41,247 bases of DNA from Candidatus Uhrbacteria bacterium (lineage in GTDB: Bacteria; Patescibacteriota; Patescibacteriia; JACRJV01), in NCBI GenBank assembly GCA_016215325.1, contig JACRJV010000006.1, positions 1 to 41,247 of the forward strand. The letters are read 5' to 3'. Shown piece by piece: positions 35,350 through 41,247 of this stretch. A program made the translations under genes and the position numbers. Position 1 is the stretch's first letter; each line of letters starts with the position of its first letter. The notes under the pieces are model-generated. The model was not told where the DNA came from. It saw nothing but the letters and a program-made list of their open reading frames with translations, and did not search any database.

Positions 35350-38300
35350 ATGCAGATGGGATTATTCGAGGACCAAGGTGTCCCATCGATTGTTGGCAAT
35401 CAAGTATCCAAGCGTTCGCCGTATCAGCGCACGCTTTTTTTGTTGCTTGGATTGTTGGTCATCCTTTCCAACGCTTCATTGCAGCCACTGCCCCTGTTTG
35501 CGGCAACCAACTCGGTAAGTGAGAACTTTACCGCCACCACCAACATTGACATCGCCAACACTACTGCCACGGTGGACATCGCTCACGGCCAGACGCGCCT
35601 TACGACCACTGATGCATGGACAAATACGCTGGGATTTTTTGGCAATAATCAAGATGTCTTTTTTTTAAACTCTGATCCTTTGGTCGGCTGGGCTGTGACC
35701 GTACAAGGGGAAATTTTGAAAACGACCGATGCGGGGATTTTCTGGCATGTTCAACATTCTGCGCCCAACACGCCGTATAACACAGAGCTCTACAACATCT
35801 TTTTTATTGATGCCAATACTGGCTGGGCAGTGGGAGGGGTTCCCGAAGGCCCGAGCGGGTATATGGTCAAAACCACCGATGGAGGAGCGACGTGGAACGT
35901 GGTGACTCCCAGCGGCGCAACAGTACTTCAAGACACCTATTTTACAAGCACTCAAAACGGCTGGGCAGTGGGATGGGCTGGAGCCATCTATCGCACGCAA
36001 GATGGGGGGGCTACATGGGCAACACAAACATCAGGAACTGGTGAAACGCTCAATGCAGTGTATGTGGATCCAGCTGGAACGAAAGGGATGATCGTTGGAG
36101 GCACCGGCACGATTTTACGTACCACAGACAGCGGGGCAACATGGAGCGCACGCGCTCCAGCCAATGCGACAGAGGCCGGTTTATTGCTCACTGGTAATTT
36201 TAGTGGTCTGTATTTCCTCAATGGTAACAGGGGTTGGCTTTTTTCTGATGGCGGCGGTATTTCGTATACCATTGATCATGGGGACACAGCATTCTCAATT
36301 CAGTCCGCTGGAACACTCGATGGTCCGGATGATGAGGCAGCATTCGCCGCGTACCTCGCGGGCGCGACCTGCGGGCCTATTTCCGGAAGTTGCGTCGGAG
36401 CCTTGCGTACAGTAATCCCAAATCTCCGCGCCGGATCGTTTTTCTCCAGCGACATCGGCATGGTGGTGGGCAACAAGGGTGCCATTCTTAAAACCACCAA
36501 CGGCGGCGCTGTATGGAACGTACAATTGTCTGCGACCAACAGAAATTTGTTTTCTGTGGCCATGACATCAGCCACAACCGCGTATGTCGCGGGCGAGGGC
36601 AACATCCTCCTTAAAACTACGGACGGCGGATCAGGTTCACCGTATTCCTGGCAGAATCGCGATGGCGGACGGATGTACACGTTTCGCGCCATTGATTTTG
36701 CCGATGCGTCCAATGGCATGATTGTAGGCGATGGCGGGAGCACGATGTTAAAGACCACGGATGGCGGAGCAACCTGGGGTGGGGTCTCCACGCCCGACAA
36801 CGCCGGCGAAATAGCCAATGCGGTGGATCTCGTATCAGGCACCACAACCGGATGGATGGTGGATAGTAACGGCGGCATCTATCGCACTACAGACTTGGGA
36901 GACAATTGGACTCGGCAGACCGCTAATGTGTCGGGCGCTTCGATTGTGGGCACGCCTTTGAATGGAGTATGGGCGAGTGATGCCAATACTGCAACAGTTG
37001 TCGGGGATAATGGACTGGTGGTGAACACCACCGATGCTGGCGCCACCTGGACGCGACGAGCAACCGACGTGATCAACGATAATAACGGCGAGAGCGTTCA
37101 TTTTCCGGTTAACGCGGCCACCGGATGGGTTGTTGGAGGTGAAGGCTTAATCCTTAAAACGAGCGATAGCGGAGCCACTTGGGAAGCGCCACTAGTGGAA
37201 AATATTCGAGAGGCAGACGGCGTCACAGTGTTAAATATTACGAATAAATATTTTAGGCTTGTCAAAATGCTTAATAACACTACTGGATGGATCACGGGGG
37301 ACAATGGCATTATCCTCAAAACAACCGATGGGGGCACAACCTGGGTTCAACAGACAATTGGATTTGGAGGAGATTTAAGCAACATGGTGATCGTGGACGC
37401 AGATACGGTGTGGATCACGGGTCGCAACGACGAGCTCTTCTAAACCACCAATGGCGGGACAGACTGGACAAGCCGCGGTTTCCCCGGCGGTGATGGATTC
37501 TTGGGCGCAGCGCAAGCATCAGCTACGAGCATCTGGTTTGTGGGCCAAGGGGCGACGTTAGCGCAGTGGACCAATCCCGGAGACACGATTGCGCTCAAGC
37601 ATTTTGATAGTCAAAAAAGTTTTAATAATGTTGATGGCACGGGCGACACCGTGTATGCGGTAGGAACAAATCGCCAGGTGGCCAAGAGCACAGACGCTGG
37701 GGTAACGTGGGTTTCGGTAGATAGTGGAGCGGACGAGGGCGAAGACCTGATCGGCGTTGCCGTAGCAGATGTTTCGACCGTGTGGGCTGTGGGGCAGTCT
37801 GGACTCATTCGCTATAGCACCAATGGTGGAACGTCGTGGAGCACCCAAGTATCGGGTACTGCCATGGATCTGAAGGAAATTGACGCCGCATCAACATCCG
37901 TGGCATGGGCCGTGGGAAACGGTGGGACGATTCTTAAAACCGTGAACGGCGGAACGAACTGGAGTACTCAGGTTAGTGGGACCGAACTAGATCTTCGCGC
38001 CGTGCACGTCATTGATGAGAATACAGCTGTGACTGTCGGTACCGGTGCAACAATACTCAAAACCACCAATGGCGGCACGACATGGAACGCCTTGGACGGA
38101 CAGACATCAGAGGACTTAGAAGCCGTATATTTTGTTGATGCGAATACCGGATGGGTTGGTGGTGATAGGGGAACTATCCGCAAGACAACCGATGGCGGGA
38201 GTACGTGGACCATCCAAGCGGCTGGTATTGACTCGGATTGGGACTTATGGGACATCCAGTGCACGGATAGTCAGACGTGTTTTGTCGGAACCGGCAATGG

Positions 38301-41247
38301 CGTTATTCTCCACACGATTGACGGAGGGAGCAACTGGACGAACGTTGAGGACTCTATGGGAATTCTTCCTCTCTACGCCAAGGATTTCGAGACCGTTGTC
38401 GCCATGAGTCAGGGCACTCTTGGCGCTACGCGCTACACCCCCACCTATTCCACCACCAGCACCATTGTCTCCAACAACCTCCACACAGACACGACCCGAT
38501 CTGTCCAGAATACCACCCTCACAGCCACACAAACCCTCAATGGGGGGACCATCACGTACTATGTCGCCAACTCCGACCCCGCCGGAGTCTCCTGCGGCTC
38601 TTCAACCCCCTGGCTTGCGACTACTAGTGGCTCAGCCACCTCCTTTGGCAGTACCAGTCAAACCAAACTCTACTGGTGCGCTCAACTCACTAGCCCCAGC
38701 ACCAGCACGAGCCCTCGCTTGACGGGTATTACCCTAAGCTATGAAACCGCTATTGTAGGCCATGGCGGCGGAGGTGGTGGTGATGGCGGCGGTGGAGGAG
38801 GCGGAGGAGGATGCACCAGTAACTGTACCCCTGGCCCCCAAGCTCCGACAGCACTGCCACCGACCGTCTCTTCGTCGACCTCCGTCCAATGGAACTTTAG
38901 TCCCTCCACCCTTGCCACGGAGTACATTCTTTCTCAAGACAACGGCAATGGAACTTCCCAACCCCTGCTCGCTGTCCAAGACCCCAACATCGGCAGTATC
39001 ACCGAAAAAGGAAGGACCCCCAACACCCGATACGTTGATCGTGTGATCCAAGCCAAAAACAGTGCCGGCTCTTCCCCTACCACAGCGCTTCCTGCTGCCA
39101 CAACCCTGTCCGAAACTCCTGTTGCCCTAGAGCTCGACCCCACCTCGACCGCCTCTTCTTCTGCCATCCTTCTTTCTCGAGGGAATAACCCGGACATCAC
39201 CGAGTTTGCCATTGGGGAACGCGATCAAGGATTTGTCCAGGCCAGCGGAGCCTTTAATCAGAATGCCGCTGACGCTCAATGGATTGCCTGGAGTAAGTGG
39301 GGCCAACCAGCCACCAAGCCCGATGGCTCTGCCAGTAGCACCGTGCGTGCCATTCCAATGTCGCAGTTTCTCCCCAACCGAGAGTATCGCCTTACGGCCT
39401 TGAGCCGCAATCTTGACCATATCCAAGCCACTGCCTCCCCGGAAGCGATTCTGGTTAGCCCCATCGAAGCGGTCGCCCGTCTGACGGCCACAGAGCCCCA
39501 AGTCGGCACCCTCATTGTCACCGCTTTTTCCAGTGCTCCTTCCGGAGAATTCAGCAATCGCGCCATCTCCAACTCTGGCCTTTTGTTTGAGCTTGAATCC
39601 GACGCGATCCCAAGCAAGAACTCTGGTTGGATCCATGATGCTTCTTGGACAGCTCACGACATCCCCAAAGGGACCTATCTCCTCCGCGTCCGATCCCGCA
39701 ATCAACAGGGGCGGGAAACCACACCAGTGACCACCAATGTGATCTTGAGTGGGGTAGTGACGTCGCCAGAGAAGGAAAAAGATACCGTGCTGCCTAAGGT
39801 GGAGAAACCCACCCTTCTGCCCCTCGCCCCTCCCACGATCCTCTGGCCTGGAAAAGACCAAGAGAGGATCCACTCCCATGATATCCCCATCGTCGGGACC
39901 GCTCCGGCACAAACAACCGTCGAACTCACCGTCGATGGTCGGCAGGAGAAGATAACAACCCGATCCGATGGATCCTGGAGCACTCTGGAGAGCCTGAATG
40001 ATGGAACGTATCTCTTGAGTGTCGCTACCGTCAATGCCGCGGGTGTCCGCAGTACCGTGGTGACCTCCCGCACCATCATTGTCGACACCCAGACTCCTCC
40101 ACCGGATGTTGCCCCACTGCCTCCGACCATCACCAGCCCCACTGACCCGTATCAAAGTTCATCGCCCACCGTGAATATCCGAGGCAGAGGACCGGCCAAT
40201 ACCATCATCCTCGTCCGTTGGCAGCAACCCAAAGGAACAACCATTGCCAAAGACGCCGTCCCGGTTGTCGATGGAGCGTGGAGTGCGACCCGGACGCTCA
40301 CTCCTGGAACCTATACCCTTACGGCTGTTGCGACGGTTCCGTCAGGCTCGAGCAGCAGTGAGAGTGCGCCGGTCACCGTACGCCTTGCACCCACAGAAGA
40401 ACCGGTGTCAGTGAAAGAACAAGAACAAGCACCCCCTCGAACCAAGACGGCGGCGATAACAAAAACAACACGTGTCCCAGTTGAAGATTCTGACCAAAAC
40501 ACTAACACCCCCGAAATCTTCAATCCCGGATCCCACTCCCGACTCTCTGGAGAAGAATCCGTTCCGGAACTCCCCAAAGAACCCACTCTTCTGTCCACCC
40601 CTGCTCAAGCCCTCAAGAATGCCCGGCTCGTCCAATTAAGTTTTGGAGGCACTACGATGGACTCCAACAGCACGCAATTGCCAACCATTCTCATCCCCGT
40701 TGATACAACCGTGATGGAACTCTCCGGCCAAGCGCAAGAGCTCAATGCCCAAGTAGTAGTCACTCTCTACAGCGACCCGGTTTCTACCACAACGACATCG
40801 GATTCTACTGGGCGTTGGTCCACCACCCTTGATCTTTCGACCAAAGAACAGGATGTCCGCCACACCTTGACCGTCAAAACCACTGATTCTCAAGGCCAAG
40901 CTTCAGAAACCATACTAGCCTATCTCACCATTGCCTCTGCTGCTGCCGTGACAACGACAGAACCTCCCTCTCCGGCGACCACCACCATCCAAGCGGTCAC
41001 GCAGACCCTGCAAGAAACGGTCGTGGCGCCCACCAAGAAAGCCGTGGTCGCAACCGTCAAGACCGCCAAAAAGGCCGCTATCGCCACCCACCAAACCATT
41101 GTCCAAGTCGAACCCCAAACCCAAGCCACCCTCGCAGCGGTCCTGCCCACCGTGGCTCTTGTGAACCCCCCGGTGGTCGCGACCATCCCCCAGCTCCCCG
41201 TTATTCTCTCTCACGCCTTTACATGGATCCTGGGGTTTTTGGGGCTC
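35350..41247 (+). pseudogene. Giant YCF48/BNR-repeat surface protein with Gly-rich linker and Ig/FN3-like modules; in-frame TAA at 37441-37443; runs off the window
   Basis: Many ILKTTDGGATW repeats before and after the stop in the same frame; frame stays open from 37444 to 41247; TAA stands where the repeat has a Lys codon (F-*-TTNGGTDW). Confidence 0.75.

Noticed and set aside
39127-40155. 342-aa minus-strand ORF in the 3' region
   Set aside because: Antisense shadow of the YCF48-repeat gene, whose plus-strand frame is open to the window end

Overview
Roughly 41 kb of chromosomal sequence. Gene content and style suggest a Patescibacteria/CPR-type bacterium, but that is inference; no rRNA is present to confirm it. 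Main blocks in order: a frameshifted NYN-domain gene; two GC-rich orphan genes divergent from a TrmB-type regulator; a CNNM/CBS membrane protein; a complete trp operon (trpR-trpL-trpE-trpG-trpDCF fusion-trpB-trpA); a decayed HepT/MNT toxin-antitoxin pair and an XRE regulator; an import island (TrmB, SBP-permease-ATPase ABC importer, SSS symporter, second TrmB); a large lamin-tail/PKD surface protein; gpmI; tRNA-Leu(UAG) and tRNA-Cys(GCA); an HExxH protein; a long hairpin-rich noncoding region leading into a GC-rich orphan gene; rpsT, holA, polA, truB, infB, rbfA; and a giant YCF48/BNR-repeat surface protein with one in-frame stop that runs off the window. The strongest discovery is dual control of the trp operon. 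A TrpR-type repressor gene has a canonical CTAG-N4-CTAG operator directly after its -10 box. It is followed by a 21-codon leader peptide with three consecutive Trp codons, a predicted antiterminator and a perfect terminator in front of trpE. Other notable items are an 18-nt box shared by the two transporter promoters (16/18 identical), a 150-bp element with perfect 29-bp terminal inverted repeats at the trpB/trpA junction, and an unexplained structured RNA candidate near 26.43-26.72 kb.
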